Positions 12,461 through 53,628 of a stretch of DNA of 64,000 nt are shown one piece after another. Position numbers and translations under genes: made by a program. The notes beneath the pieces were generated by a model that had not been told where the DNA came from, did not search any database, and saw nothing but the letters and a program-made list of their open reading frames with translations. This stretch comes from Babylonia areolata (Eukaryota; Mollusca; Gastropoda; Neogastropoda; Buccinidae), in NCBI RefSeq assembly GCF_041734735.1, contig NC_134905.1, positions 1,277,183 to 1,341,182 of the forward strand. Direction: 5' to 3'. Numbering within the stretch: position 1 is the stretch's first letter; each line of letters opens with the position of its first letter.

Positions 12461-12569
12461 CTCACAGCTCTCTTCCAACACCCTTCCCTGTTTCGTCTCA
12501 CACCAGCCTAGTAGTAAACTGAAAATGTTTCAGTGATTTAAGTCTGTTTTCTCTGCCAATTGCTGGGTA

Positions 12570-12740
12570 ATAGTGGACGTAGCACAATGGTTAGAGCTTA
12601 TCTGCCAACGTGTCCGTGAGAGTCTGGGTTTGAATCCTGCCCTCAATTTTTCTCCAAAGTTGGACAGCCTGGGCAGGGTGGAGATGCTTTTTGGTCTCCC
12701 CCATTACCTGTCACAATTTCAAAGGTTAGCTGTGACTTAA
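12570..12740 (+). mobile_element. tRNA-derived SINE fragment (second SINE type)
   Basis: Contains an A-box-like TAGCACAATGG and a B-box-like GGGTTTGAATCC at tRNA spacing, then a non-tRNA body. It is not a tRNA gene because no clean acceptor stem or full cloverleaf is visible. Confidence 0.5.
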
Positions 12741-12817
12741 ATTTGAATGATGCTACCCATTGCTGAATAACAATTGCAGCCCCCCTCCCTCTCCCTGTGT
12801 GATGTCATCGACTGGTT

Positions 12818-13510
12818 GTCTGTGGTCACAACACAATGTGTGGCCATCAGTCTGTTGAGCTGTGGTTGTGGTCACAACACAATGTGTGGTGATCAGTCTG
12901 TTGAGCTGTGGTTGTGGTCACAACACAATGTGCGGTCATCAGTCTGTTCAGCTGTGGTTGTGGTCACAACACAATGTGTGGCCATCAGTCTGTTGAGCTG
13001 TGGCTGTGGTCACAACACAATGTGTGGTCATCAGTCTGTTCAGCTGTGGTTGTGGTCACAACACAATGTAACAAACACAATGTGCGGTCATCAGTCTGTT
13101 CAGCTGTGGTTGTGGTCACAACACAATGTGTGGTGATCAGTCTGTTGAGCTGTGGCTGTGGTCACAACACAATGTGTGGTCATCAGTCTGTTGAGCTGTG
13201 GTTGTGGTCACAACACAATGTGTGGTCATCAGTCTGTTGAGCTGTGGCTGTGGTCACAACACAATGTGTGGTCATCAGTCTGTTGAGCTGTGGCTGTGGT
13301 CACAACACAATGTGCGGTCATCAGTCTGTTGAGCTGTGGTTGTGGTCACAACACAATGTGTGGTGATCAGTCTGTTGAGCTGTGGTTGTGGTCACAACAC
13401 AATGTGTGGTCATCAGTCTGTTGAGCTGTGGCTGTGGTCACAACACAATGTGTGGTCATCAGTCTGTTGAGCTGTGGCTGTGGTCACAACACAATGTGTG
13501 GTCATCAGTG
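12818..13510. repeat. 46-bp minisatellite, about 15 copies
   Basis: Units around GTGGTCACAACACAATGTGTGG of about 46 bp, with one local duplication of ACAAACACAATG near 13070. Non-coding. Confidence 0.93.
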
Positions 13511-13765
13511 TAAAGCTGTGCAAGGATCACTGTAACCAACACCAGGAAGTGTTCGACAAGGGTCATCAGGTCTGACCAGCAGATTAAAAACCCTGGTGTG
13601 TTACGTCCTTTGCTGGCTCAGCTGTTCAGTGTGGAAGACTTGTCGAGTGGAAAGGACCAAGGCCTTGGAGACTACTGTGCCAGAAAAACAGATTCGATTT
13701 TTACACGAGTGATCAACATTCTTGTTGTGTATACTTTACGGTCATAACCTGGTTCCTTTGCAAGA

Positions 13766-13990
13766 TGTCACGCTATGTGTGGATGTTTTGTTCACCTGTA
13801 TTTTTTCGTGATGACATTTCGTGTTCAATGCTGTGTATTTCTGCTGGAGATAGGTGGATGTTTTGTACCCATTTGTTAGTGATGACATTTCATGTTCAAT
13901 GCTGTGTATTCCTGCTGGAGGTAGGTGGATGTTTTGTACCCATTTGTTAGTGATGACATTTCATGTTCAATACTTTGTATTCCTGCTAAG
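13766..13990. repeat. ~75-bp tandem repeat, three copies
   Basis: Three units containing GTGGATGTTTTGT and GATGACATTTC. No coding function is supported. Confidence 0.8.
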
Positions 13991-14569
13991 TGTGGAGAGG
14001 GGGTGGGGGCCTGGGGGGGTGGCTAGACGTTAATTGTGGTTGTGCCTTTCTTTCCCCTTATCTCGTTGTACAGATGTTAAAGACTGCTGCGCAATGCCTT
14101 CGCCCCTGTGTGAATGTTTTCCAGTCAGCTTGCCATGCTCTGGATGCTAAGTGTTGAAACAGATGTCTTCAGCACTGTCATTGTTCACCGACACAATGCT
14201 CCCACCTCAATGTCTTTAGCACTGTCATAGTTCACTGATATACTGCTCCCACCCGAATGCAGACTGCTGATCAAGTCAAAATATTCAAATTATGAATGTT
14301 TAAAGTGAAGTTTCAAAATATTCTAATCATGAATTTTTAAAGTGATGAATTTTCAAAATATTCATCATGAATTTTTAAACTGGTTCAAGCACCATCTCTT
14401 CTTTCTAGCGTTTCACTTAGTTTTGCCCTCATGTTGAAAACAAAATACAGAGCTAAAAATCGAAAAACGTTTTACCATACAAATTTCTTTTTTAAATGAT
14501 CAAGTAAAAAATCAACTCTTTCCCATACAAGTGGAGCAGGAGACAGCGGCTTTGAAGTGAAAATCAGAT

Positions 14570-14799
14570 TTAACTCTCTCCATACAAGCGGCGAAAGAGA
14601 CAACGTTAACAGCGTTTCACCCCAATTACCACCATCAAAATATTGCAAGTGGAAGACATATATTGAAGAGGTGAATGTTGACAAAGAATACCACAATTCT
14701 GATGACGGAAGTTAAAGGTTGGGTCATTCAGACACCCACTGGACATCTGAGGGGTCTGTGTAGAGGAGAAGAGAGGACTGGCCATACTGAGCGAGTTAA
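14570..14799 (-). mobile_element. TTAA-flanked MITE (family R2), copy 1
   Basis: A 230-bp element bounded by TTAA, with imperfect terminal inverted repeats (TTAACTCwCTC...). Four further copies lie at 23159, 41562, 61987 and 63763 in the other orientation. TTAA ends suggest a piggyBac-type non-autonomous element. No coding capacity. Confidence 0.82.
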
Positions 14800-15427
14800 G
14801 CTTGTGTATTCTCACTCTGCCTGTCAGTACAGCCATGTCCAGATCTGTCAACCCTCGTCACGGGCACTGAACAGCATTTGTACACCGCGCCTTTTGGTGA
14901 TCGTTTCTCAAATCTTTGTGGTTTTTTGTTGTTGTCGTTGAAACTTAATGTTTTAAAGTATGGAAAGTCAAGCTGTCAGCAATTTATTACATGTACATAG
15001 CTTTGTGATTTTCTTTAATATCTATTTACCACCTTTGTACTGCATCAAGAATTTTAGACTTGAGGAGATGCTAAATTGTTTTCAATGCATTAATGGGAAA
15101 CTTGCAATGGTGAATGTTATGTTTTTAGTGTGTGGTGACCACACATAAAAGCAACAGAGGGTTTAAATACAGTAGCCAATAGTGTCATCAATTTGTGAAG
15201 GTGGTTTTTGAGAAATGGTTTACAAGGATGCGTTCTGTCCATGGGTTCTTCACCGAGAGCTGGGTTGACCCGCGAGAAAGAATTCAGTTCAGGGGTGACT
15301 TGACGTGGGTTCTTTTACATGTGCAGTCCGGGTTTATGAAAGGCTTAGGTAAGACCGGATCAGAAGGGAGCATCAAGAAGTCTTCAGTCATGCCCCTTCA
15401 GCCTGGTGCTGGATTCCTGGCCCTGCC

Positions 15428-15940
15428 GCTCAGTGTGTGTGTGGTTCGTCCGTTGGGATCGACGAGGACCATCTAGTCATCCTGGGGGTGGGTGGGTTCG
15501 GCTCTGTGGGTGCGCAGGTGACTGGTCAGGCCAATCCGTGCCCGGAAGGTTCTGACGCAGTGTGGACAGGGGATGGTGGCGGCTGTCAGGGACTTGCTGG
15601 CACTGCTTTTCCTGGCCTGTCTGTGTTGCTCTGCTGCAGCGATTCTATTGGCCTCACAGGATTTGGCGCCTTTGTGGACAGCTGAACGCCACTTTGGTCT
15701 GTCCATTGCATTCAGCTCCCATGTGTTGTGGCTGATGTTGAAGGCCTTCAGAGCTTTCAGAGTGTCTTTGAAGCTGCTTTTGGCCTCCATGGGAGCGCTT
15801 GCCATGTTGGAGTTCGCCGTACAGCAGTTTCTTGGGGAGCCGGTGGTCTGGCATGCGAACTACATGGCCTGCATTAAGATGGTGCAGATGCTGGGCAAGT
15901 TTGCACCTCTGTCGCTCAGTATATACCACCAGGACCACAA
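15428..15940 (-). mobile_element. LINE 3' fragment: end of the reverse-transcriptase ORF with C2H2-type zinc finger
   Basis: Read on the minus strand, about 15800-15930 encodes GHVVRMPDHRLPKKLLYGEL, and 15473-15800 continues with a DTLKALKAFNI / RPKWRSAVHKGAK segment and a CPHC...FRARIGL...HLRTH finger. This is the well-known tail of non-LTR retrotransposon polyproteins. The two parts lie in different frames, so the copy is frameshifted. It is truncated at its 5' side. A near-identical tail lies at 63096. Confidence 0.82.
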
Positions 15941-17073
15941 AGTTGTCTTTGAAACACAAGTTGGAATCTCCACAACCCCAAACTTGTGTCCCAACCCCTG
16001 GACACATTTGAATCAGAGACCCAGGTTGTGGGTTGGCCATATAACGGCTCGCAGTCCAGTGTTAAAATATGGTTGAAGAAAATCCTTCCATAGTATCGGC
16101 TTCCACTCAAGTTTTCATGTCCAAGACATTGCCATTCTTGTTGTGTGGAAAAATTTGGTTTTTAGTGAATATTTGTCATTTTGTTTTGTTTCCTGAAATT
16201 TTATCTGTTTCGATTCATGTGGAAAAATGTACCTATTTATGTAACTTGCTTCTGGTGACTTTCAACATTGTGTCCCCCCCCCCCCCCAAATATGCCTTAG
16301 TTTCTTTACCCCAATTTGTGAAAGATGATGCTGTATGCTGGATATTTCATGTGTAAGCAACTGTACACGGAAAAATCAATATGCAAATCATCCGGGACAC
16401 TGGTAGTAATTAATTTTTTTGACTGTAGATATGGTTTATGATGCATGTGTAAAGGGGTACAACTGTCAGCTAGGCCAAATCTGTGGTACAGTACATAACC
16501 AAGCGGTTTTGTAAGTCACCCTGTCAAGATATTGAGCCATCAGTGGCCAGCTACTTTTCATGATTTATCCAATGGACTTTTTTTTTTTTTTCCTCCTTTG
16601 GTCTTACTTTCCTTCTTTTTCTGTAGATGGTCTTCCTTTTTTTTTTTTTTTTTTATTTGCCAAAACATCTCATTTTGTCAGACGTTTCCAGTCTCATTAG
16701 CGTCCCCCCCCACTCCTCACCCTATAATCTGTACAAAAATCTTTTCCATTAATCTGTCCGACAGTTTTCTGATCTCTCCCCATCCACCCCATTGTGGAGA
16801 CAGTACAATTACTCAATCCTTTCCATTTGGTTGTTTCACAGCCTCCTTTACACAGCCTTCAAACATATACTGGTTAATTTCTCTTTCTCTTGCCATTTAC
16901 GTATACACACACATATATATATATTTGTTAAAACATGGTGTACAATAATAAAGCTCATAAGTTCTCACTGAAGCCTCTTCTGTGTGTGTTCTGGAATGGA
17001 CTGGTGAGGTTTTGAAATGGGTATTGTGCATATGCACAGGCTGATATGCATATAATAAAAAAAACAAAAACAA
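15941..17073. other. intergenic DNA, no gene seen
   Basis: AT-rich DNA with homopolymer T runs (16578-16590, 16637-16654), a C run at 16274-16287 and a short (AT)n near 16914-16923. No coding signature found. Confidence 0.4.
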
Positions 17074-17653
17074 ACAAGAGAGGCAAGGCCTTCAAGACTC
17101 ACTTGTGAAACACTTAAAAAAAAAAAAAAAAAAAAATCCAAGCTTTTTATGTATTGTGTATAATTTCAAAATGTTTAAGATGAGAAAGATCAGTTTAAAG
17201 CAAATTAAGTCCCCTAGCATTAATTACAGAGTAATTTCCCTTTTTTACTATGTTCCAAAACGTTTGCAAAATAAATAAAACTTCCATGCTTGGCAAAAGA
17301 AGTTCCTGTTTGAACAAAAAATAATAATAATGACTGCTCTTGTTGTTGGGTCAGAATAATAATGACTGCTCTTGTTGTTGGGTCAGAATATATCAAAGTG
17401 CCAAGTTTAGAGAATACAAAAAATATAACAGTAAATGCAGTTTGCATATAATTAGGCTTCATTTTTTTTTTTTTTGGTGCCCATCCCAGAGGTGCAATAT
17501 TGTTTTAAACAAGATGACTGGAAAGAACTGAATTTTTCCTATTTTTATGCCTAATTTGGTGTCAATTGACAAAGTATTTGCAGAGAAAACGTTAAAGTTT
17601 ACCACAGACAACCGAACACCGGGTTAAAACATACTGTTTACACAAGCGAGTCA
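17074..17653 (+). mobile_element. ~490-bp dispersed element (family R3), copy 1
   Basis: Shares its whole length with 29953-30463 and 37048-37539. Near its two ends are GACTCACTTGTG and its inverse ACAAGTGAGTC (here ACAAGCGAGTC), so it may be a TIR-bearing non-autonomous transposon. This copy has an extra A-rich stretch near 17110-17135. No coding capacity. Confidence 0.7.
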
Positions 17654-18659
17654 ACAAAATCATATACAAAATACAAACGCAAAACTAAACTGTACAATAA
17701 ATATATAAAATGCATGTTTTATTAAAACCCCATCCAGTGCTCTAAAAACGAGACCATTCATACGGGAAATTCATGTAGGAGAAGGATGGACAATTAAATA
17801 TGAAACAAAAAATGAAGAGGCCTACTTATATCCAACACACTCAAGAGAGCTTTGTTAGAAATGTTCTGGGATTTTCCGGTCGACACCCATCTCAGGCAAT
17901 TTGGCCGACGGGGAGGTGGTCAACATTCCAGGAAAATGGCTGGTGGGGGACACTACATCCACACCACAACCACATGATAATAACGGACATCAAAAATGCC
18001 CTTTTTCAAGTCGGGTGTCAATGAGATTCGAACTCTGCAGCCACCGTATCCGAGTGCTGGACAGTGTCAGCTGGCGAGTTTTTTTCGGGTGTGTATGCAA
18101 GACATGGGAAGATCACACAACAAGGAAGAAAAGCGTAGTGTCAAGTGTACAATACATGCATTTGTGTACATTCTCATCCGACCTTAGAATGAACAGTTAA
18201 ACATAAAGAGTGAAAGATACAACTCTAGGTCATACATCATGTGCGCACAGTACACTAACACTAAACATCAGCTCACAAGACCTTTACTCCGATACTCTTA
18301 CGTGCAGTGTAGCTTAAACGAAACACCAGCTTTCACTTCAGATTTTCTCCTGTTGTGGTCCACGATACCCAACACGCTCGCTGCTGGCACGATAAATTTT
18401 GTTCAAAATTCTGCGTTTTTTCAAAATCCTGCACCCCCTGCTAAAAATCTGGATTTTTACCCAGCCCTACCAACAACAATCGACACTGCGTCAGTAACCA
18501 CCACCACCCGGAGCACAATCTGTGAAGTCTCCTGATACTGTGCAACGCCTACCCACTAACTCCAACGTAAGAATTACCCGCCATGGTCATTCTGCACAGT
18601 GTTCCCCAAGTCATCCTTCCCTCACACCATGTTCTTTCAACACACACACAGCGGTGCCG
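17654..18659. other. intergenic DNA downstream of MCM7
   Basis: Mostly unique. It contains an AATAAA hexamer on the minus strand at 17718-17723, a possible but distant MCM7 polyadenylation signal, and a B-box-like GAGTTCGAATC on the minus strand near 18025-18040 that may mark a decayed SINE. No gene seen. Confidence 0.4.
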
Positions 18660-18828
18660 ATACGACACAACACCCTCAGATAAAGGTGAAGGTCGACATG
18701 TCACGCCCCCTCAAATGAAGGTGAAAGCAGACAAGACACACCCTCAGATGAAGGTCGACACAACACACTCCTCACATGAAGGTGAAGGTCGACACGACAC
18801 CCCTGAAGGTGAAGGTCAACACGACACC

Positions 18829-18840
<12 letters not shown>
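18660..18840. repeat. 3'UTR repeat built from the MCM7 stop-codon region
   Basis: Six or so degenerate units around CCTCAGATGAAGGTGAAGG (plus strand). On the minus strand this is the MCM7 end CACCTTCATCTGA plus following 3'UTR. The rightmost unit contains the real stop codon (18829-18831). Confidence 0.8.
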
Positions 18841-47136
<28,296 letters not shown>

Positions 47137-47635
47137 TTTCGGTCGTCGGTGAGAATATCTGTACAAGAAAATAGCCCTTTATCAAACACAGTAAAATTTA
47201 ACTTCAAACGGAGATTTCGCGTCTTTTTTGCCTCCCTGGTCAAATCGGCGGGAAAATGTACCATGTGATCATACGACACATCCGATCGAAACTTTATTTC
47301 GTTCTCTTCATGGATTGGTTGATTAATCTTTCAGTTTAAGTAGCTCAGCTATACCAATCAATAACGAGACTTGAGCAGCTGTTCCTTTTGGACAATTAAT
47401 GTTACGAGTTAGCTTTCAAAATTAACATGATATTTACTGAATGTTTATTTACTGGGAATCATTCTGCTTATTTATTTTTGGTGAAAGAAAAGTAAAGACC
47501 TTTGACCTGTTTTCACAAACTTTCGCTGAAGCGGAGATATTTTTTTATTTATTTTTAGTAACACAACTCGTGCGCATGGCAATGTCAAACAGGAACTTCC
47601 GACAAGTGCTGCCAGAGAAAATAAGCAGAAGCATC
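47137..47635. promoter_or_regulatory. bidirectional promoter between MCM7 and DCUN1D
   Basis: About 500 bp separate the two divergent start codons. It contains TTTCCCGCC on the MCM7 strand (47247-47255), CCAAT on minus at 47314-47318 and CCAAT on plus at 47354-47358. No TATA box is obvious at a fitting place. No minisatellite lies here, unlike the introns. Confidence 0.65.
47247..47255 (-). promoter_or_regulatory. E2F-type site upstream of MCM7
   Basis: TTTCCCGCC, 111 bp from the MCM7 ATG, fits the E2F consensus TTTSSCGC. MCM genes are classic E2F targets at G1/S, so the position agrees with known regulation. Confidence 0.6.
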
Positions 47636-50600
47636 ATGGTAAGACTTGTCTTTTTCTCTTGTATATTTTCTTATGCCTTTTAATATGTATCCTAACAAGA
47701 GAGGAAATTTGTCTTTTAATAAACCTCAATGCTATACCTTGTCTTTCTAGCATAAACTAAAGGGCTCACAAAGGGACAAAGTCAGGCAGTTCATCGCCTT
47801 CACACAGACAGGGGAGAAAACTGCCATCAACTGTCTTGGGGCTCACGATTGGAAACTCGATGTTGCAGTTGACAACTACTATCAAAATCCCGACAGATAC
47901 AACAGTGAACCTCGTTTGACAGTGGACAGAAGAAGATTGGAGGCTTTATGGCAGCGTTACAGAGGTGAGAATGGGGACATTGTTATCTTTGCTGTTGACA
48001 TTGTGAAGTGAGTACGCAGTTATTTCTGGCACAACTACTCAATCTGGCAACAATCCAAGGATTATACAACACAATAGATAAAACAAAACATGATATGCTG
48101 AGTAACTTCCTATTACTTTTTTTTATGTAATTTAAACTGAAAGAGATGCAAAGCTCATCAAACACAATACATAACAATCCAGGAGTTGAATCAGAAGACC
48201 ATTATACAACAGATAGCTACTCATTCTTTGACAGGGAGTGAGTGTGGACTGTGGTTGAAGAGTAAGAAGCATTGTGGAGCATTGTGCTGTAATTGCTTTT
48301 TATCAGGGACAGAAGGATGTTAGTTAAATACTGTGTGGTGTAAGGTATACAGCTCAATCAGACCTAAATACCAGTTGAATCCATACACATGTTGAAATAG
48401 GAAGTAATCAGTTGTTATTGAATCCTGAATCCAACGCCAACTGTCCTAAAACCCTCTTGGCTGAGAGAGTGGGGATGTAACTTGGGCAAGACACTCTCCA
48501 CTATAATCAAATTCTAGCCCAAATAGTCGGAACAGCAGTTGCCTCCTCAGCTGTTCTGATGGTCATAGTCGGACACGACTGACTATCATATATTGAATCC
48601 TGAATGTACTAGATTATATGCATTTAGAATAGATATAGTTAGTTATGTTATAATTTTTATATGACAGAAATTATTCATAGGTAAATGAATAAATTAAAGA
48701 TGTTTGGTTTAGACTTTGTTCTGCATGAGTGGCTTTGTTTCTTTGAAAACATTGAGTAATGAAAGGTGTTTGGTTTAGACTTAGCTTAGCATGAGTGGCT
48801 TTCTTTCTTTGAAAAGTATATAATGATAATAATAATAATAAGAGCAATAATAATTATAACAACAACAACAAGGTATCAACATGCGAAGTTTTTCAACAAC
48901 TGTTTTCGGGTTGTTCAGACCCCCACGAGGAGGACAAGATGACAGTGGATGGTGTGATGAGATTTCTAGAAGAGTTACAGCTGAACCCAGAGTCCCTGAC
49001 TGTTCTCATCCTGGCTTGGAGGTTCAAGGCGGCCATCCAGTGTGAGTTCAGCAAGGAGGAGTTCATCAACGGCATGATTGAAATGAGGTGAGTCGCGAGC
49101 ACTCTTCATCAGTGACATGATTGAAATGAGGTCAGTCATGATCATGATTGAAATGACTTTAGTCGTGACCTCGCTTCGTCGGTGGCATGATTGAAATGAG
49201 GTTAGTTGTGAGCATGATTGAAATGAGGTTAGTCGTGAGCAGTCTTCATCAGAAGTATGATTGAAATGAGGTACAGTTCATCGATGGCATGATTGAAATG
49301 ATGTTAGTTGTGAGCATGATTGAAATGAGGATAGTCATGAGCATGATTGAAGTGAGGTCAGTCGTGAGCATGATTGAAATTTCCTTTAGTTGTGAGCACT
49401 CTTCATCAATGGCATGATTGAAATGAGTTACTGTTCATGAATGGTATGATTGAAATGAGGTTAGTCGTCAGAAAGATTGAAGTAAGGTTAGTCTTGAGCA
49501 TGATTGAAATGAGATCAGTCATGAGCACTCAGGCTAAAGTTCATCAGCGGTATGATTGAAATGAGGTACAGTTCATCAATGTTTCGATTGAAATGAGGTA
49601 CAGTTCATCAGTGATATGATTGAAATGTACAGTTCATCAGTGGTATGATTGAAATGAGGTACAGTTCATCAGTGGTATGATTGAAATGAGGTACAGTTCG
49701 TCAGTGGTATGATTGAAATGAGGTACAATTCTTCAGTGGTATGATTGAAATGAGGTACAGTTCATCAGTGGTATGATTGAAATGAGGTACAGTTCTTCAA
49801 TGGTATGATTGAAATGAGGTACAGTTCATCAGTGGTATGATTGAAATGAGGTACAGTTCATCAATGGCATGATTGAAATGAGGTACAGTTCATCAATGGT
49901 ATGATTGAAATGAGGTACAGTTCATCAATGGTATGACTGAAATGAGGTACAGTTCATCAATGGTATGACTGAAATGAGGTACAGTTCATCAGTGGTATGA
50001 TTGAAATGAGGTTAGTCATGAACACTCTTCATCAGTAGCATGATTGAAATGAGGATAGTGTTGAACTCTCAAAGTGCAGTTTATCACTGTATGATTGAAA
50101 TGAGGATACTGGTTAGTCATGAACACTCAGAATGCAGTTCATCAGTGGTATGAATGGAATTAGGTTAATCATGAACACTCAAACTACCGTTCATTAGTGG
50201 TATGATTGAAATGAGGTTAGTCATGAACGCTCAAACTACAGAATCTACATCTCCCAACATGATACACAGCATGGCACTAGGTGTGTGGTTCAGTCATGCA
50301 TGTATCATGATTTGTCTATCACTTGTCTGAAAGTTTGTGGTGAGTGGTGGTGGGTGAAAGATTGTTGATCACTGTTATCATGTAGTGAGTTACAGGTGCA
50401 CACACAAGCACGCACACACATAATAACACGCATGTGCGTTCACACACACACCTACACAGTAACACACACGCACACACACTTAGCTCAAGACACAACACAC
50501 ACACAGAGATTGTTATCACCACCAGCATTGAAACTGCTGTGCTGTGTTTCTAGCTGTGACAGCATCGACAAACTGCGAGCCAAGTGCGGGAGTCTGGAGC

Positions 50601-53595
50601 AAGAGATCGTGGACCCTGCGAGGTTCAAAGATTTCTACCAGTTCACCTTCAACTACGCCAAAAACCCTGGTCAGAAGGGTCTAGGTGAGCGATGAGTGAA
50701 ACTGGAGATATGGGGCGGTGAGAGGATGGGGGGGTGATGTGTGAATATAATCTTTTACTACTTCTTCGCTCTTGGGCTGCATCTCCCACGTTCACTCGTA
50801 TGTACACGAGTGGGCTTTTACGTGTATGACCGATTTTACCCTCACCGTGTAGGCAGCTATACTCTTGTTTTCAGGGGTGTGCATGCTGGGTATGTTCTAG
50901 TTTCCATGACCCCACTGAACGCTGACGTGGATTTCGGGATCTTTAACACGCGCGTTCGATCTTCTGCTTGCATATATATACACACGAAGGGGGTTCAGGC
51001 ACAAGCAGGTCTGCACATATTATGTTGACCAGGGAGATCAGAAAAATCTCCACCCTCTACCCGAGATACAAACTCAGGGCCCTCAGATTGAAAGTTCAGT
51101 GCTTTAACCACTCGGCTGTTGTGTCTGTCGTATCTCTTACATTAGAGTCTGATGTAACATACTTGTTGGGGGAAAAGAATCATGAAAAGTGGATTAATCT
51201 GTGAATGTAATCTCCTACATTAGAGTCTGATGTAACATACTTGTTGGGGGAGAAAAATCATGAAAAGTGTGGATTAATCTGTGAATGTAATCTCCTACAT
51301 TAGAGTCTGATGCAACATACTTGTTGGGGGAAAAGAATCATGAAAAGTGGATTAATCTGTGAATGTAATCTCTTACATTAGAGTCTGATGTAACATACTT
51401 GTGAGGGGAAAAGAATCATGAAAAGTGGATTAATCTGTGAACGTAATCTCTTACATTAGAGTCTGATGTAACATACTTGTGAGGGGAAAAGAATGATGAA
51501 AAGTGTGGATTAATCTGTGAATGTAATCTCTTACATTAGAGTCTGATGCAACATACTTGTGAGGGGAAAAGAATCATGAAAAGTGGATTAATCTGTGAAT
51601 GTAATCTCTTACATTAGAGTCTGATGTAACATACTTGTGAGGGGAAAAGAATCATGAAAAGTGTGGATTAATCTGTGAATGTAATCTCTTACATTAGAGT
51701 CTGATGCAACATACTTGTGAGGGGAAAAGAATCATGAAAAGTGTGGATTAATCTGTGAATGTAACCTCTTATATTAGTCTCATGTAACATACTTGTTGGG
51801 GGAAAAGAATCATGAAAAGTGGATTAATCTGTGAATGTAATCTCTTACGTTAGAGTCTGATGCAACATACTTGTGAGGGGAAAAGAATGATGAAAAGTGT
51901 GGATTAATCTGTGAATGTAATCTCTTACATTAGAGTCTGATGCAACATACTTGTTGGGGGAAAAGAATGATGAAAAGTGTGGATTAATCTGTGAATGTAA
52001 TCTCTTACATTAGAGTCTGATGCAACATACTTGTTGGGGGAAAAGAATCATGAAAAGTGTGGATTAATCTGTGAATGTAACCTCTTGCATTAGTCTCATG
52101 TAACATACTTGTTGGGGGAGAAAAATCACGAAAAGTGCGGATTAATCTGTGAATGTAACCTCTTACGTTAGAGTCTGATGCAACATACTTGTTGGGGGAA
52201 AAGAATCATGAAAAGTGTGGATTAATCTGTGAATGTAACCTCTTACATTAGTCTCATGTAACATACTTGTTGGGGGAGAAAAATCATGAAAGAAAAGTTT
52301 GGATTAATCTGTGAATATGATCTCATACATTAGAGTCTGATGTAGCATACTTGTGAGGGGTGGGGGTGGGAGGGGAGAGGGGAGTCATCAAACGTCTGTG
52401 GTACTTTTCTTACCTCCCTTTTTCCTGCATCTGAGTGTTGAAAGCCAGTGTTCATTGATTTCATGTCAAGTGTGCATTGAGGAACTGTGTTCACATCTTT
52501 GAAGATGGAGTGGGTGGGGAGGGGGGTTGGGGGGGGGGGTGCGGTGGGGGAGTATTACTTTTTTATTGGCAGCATTTTCAGAACCTTTGGAAGACAGAGC
52601 ACTTGAGCAAGAAGGTAGGAGAGGAAGTCAAAAAGTAGGACTGTGAAGTTTTGTTTATTTTTGGTTGTTGTTTTTAAACAGTTTGTGAATGCTAGATAAA
52701 ATTAGTAAACAGAAAAAAAACAAAAACAAAGTTGAATATAGAGTCTCAGAGAGAAGAGATATTCAATGAAACTGAAATGGTAAGTTCTGAAAATAGAGTC
52801 TCAGAGAGAAGAGATATTCATTGAAACTGAAATGGTAAGTTCTGAAATACAGAGAGTCTCAGAGAGAAGAGATATTCAGTGAAACTGAAATGGTAAGTTC
52901 TGAAATACAGAGAGAAGAGATATTCAGTGAAACTGAAATGGTAAGTTCTGAAATCTTTTTGGACTGCCTGTTAGGACATAAATTTTAGAAACAAAAATTA
53001 ATTATAAGTAGGCTGAGTAATATGAACATATATTTATGATTAAAAAAAAAATATTCTTCTCATGGCCAGAAATATTACAAGTTTAGTTTGTATAGGTAAT
53101 TTGCCGCCACAAGCTGTTCAGCCCCTTCAGCTCCTACACCTCATGTAAGACGGCGGCAACAAAACGAAATCAAGAATGCAGTCACTGTGTGTGTGGTTGG
53201 GGGACGGGGGGCTTTGCTTTTGCTTTGATCAGTAACTTGAGTCTGAAAGGTTTGCAGCCGGGAGTTACTTCTTTTTGCCTTTTAACCTGAGTGTCCGAAC
53301 AAATCTAGGTGACAGTTCAAGATCAAGGACTGTTGTGTTTTGTATAATCTTTTGTACCGCTTAAAGTATAACAGTTGTTGCTGTGTCTCCTTCACGGTTT
53401 GAAGTTCAGGTCAAATAAGTCTTGAAAGGCTAGGAAAAGTTTGAAAACATTGACTGGCTTGAGGTGAAGAAAATAAGTAAAACAAACAGCAGCCTGTAAG
53501 TTTTGCATTACATGGACTGGGAGCTACTGAGAAAAAAATGCCCCAGCTGTTTTAGTTTGTGTGTGAGAGTGTGGGTGGGAGGGTGTGTGCGTGCG

Positions 53596-53628
<33 letters not shown>

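Noticed and set aside
15473-15805. Apparent zinc-finger protein gene
   Set aside because: The same C2H2 tail recurs at 63139-63330 and, in related form, at 20870; preceding residues match LINE reverse-transcriptase ends, so it is a transposon fragment.
47441-47635. Longer DCUN1D N-terminus from the in-frame ATG at 47441
   Set aside because: It would add 65 residues rich in aromatic and hydrophobic residues with no match to the family; the start at 47636 gives the expected length and N-terminus.
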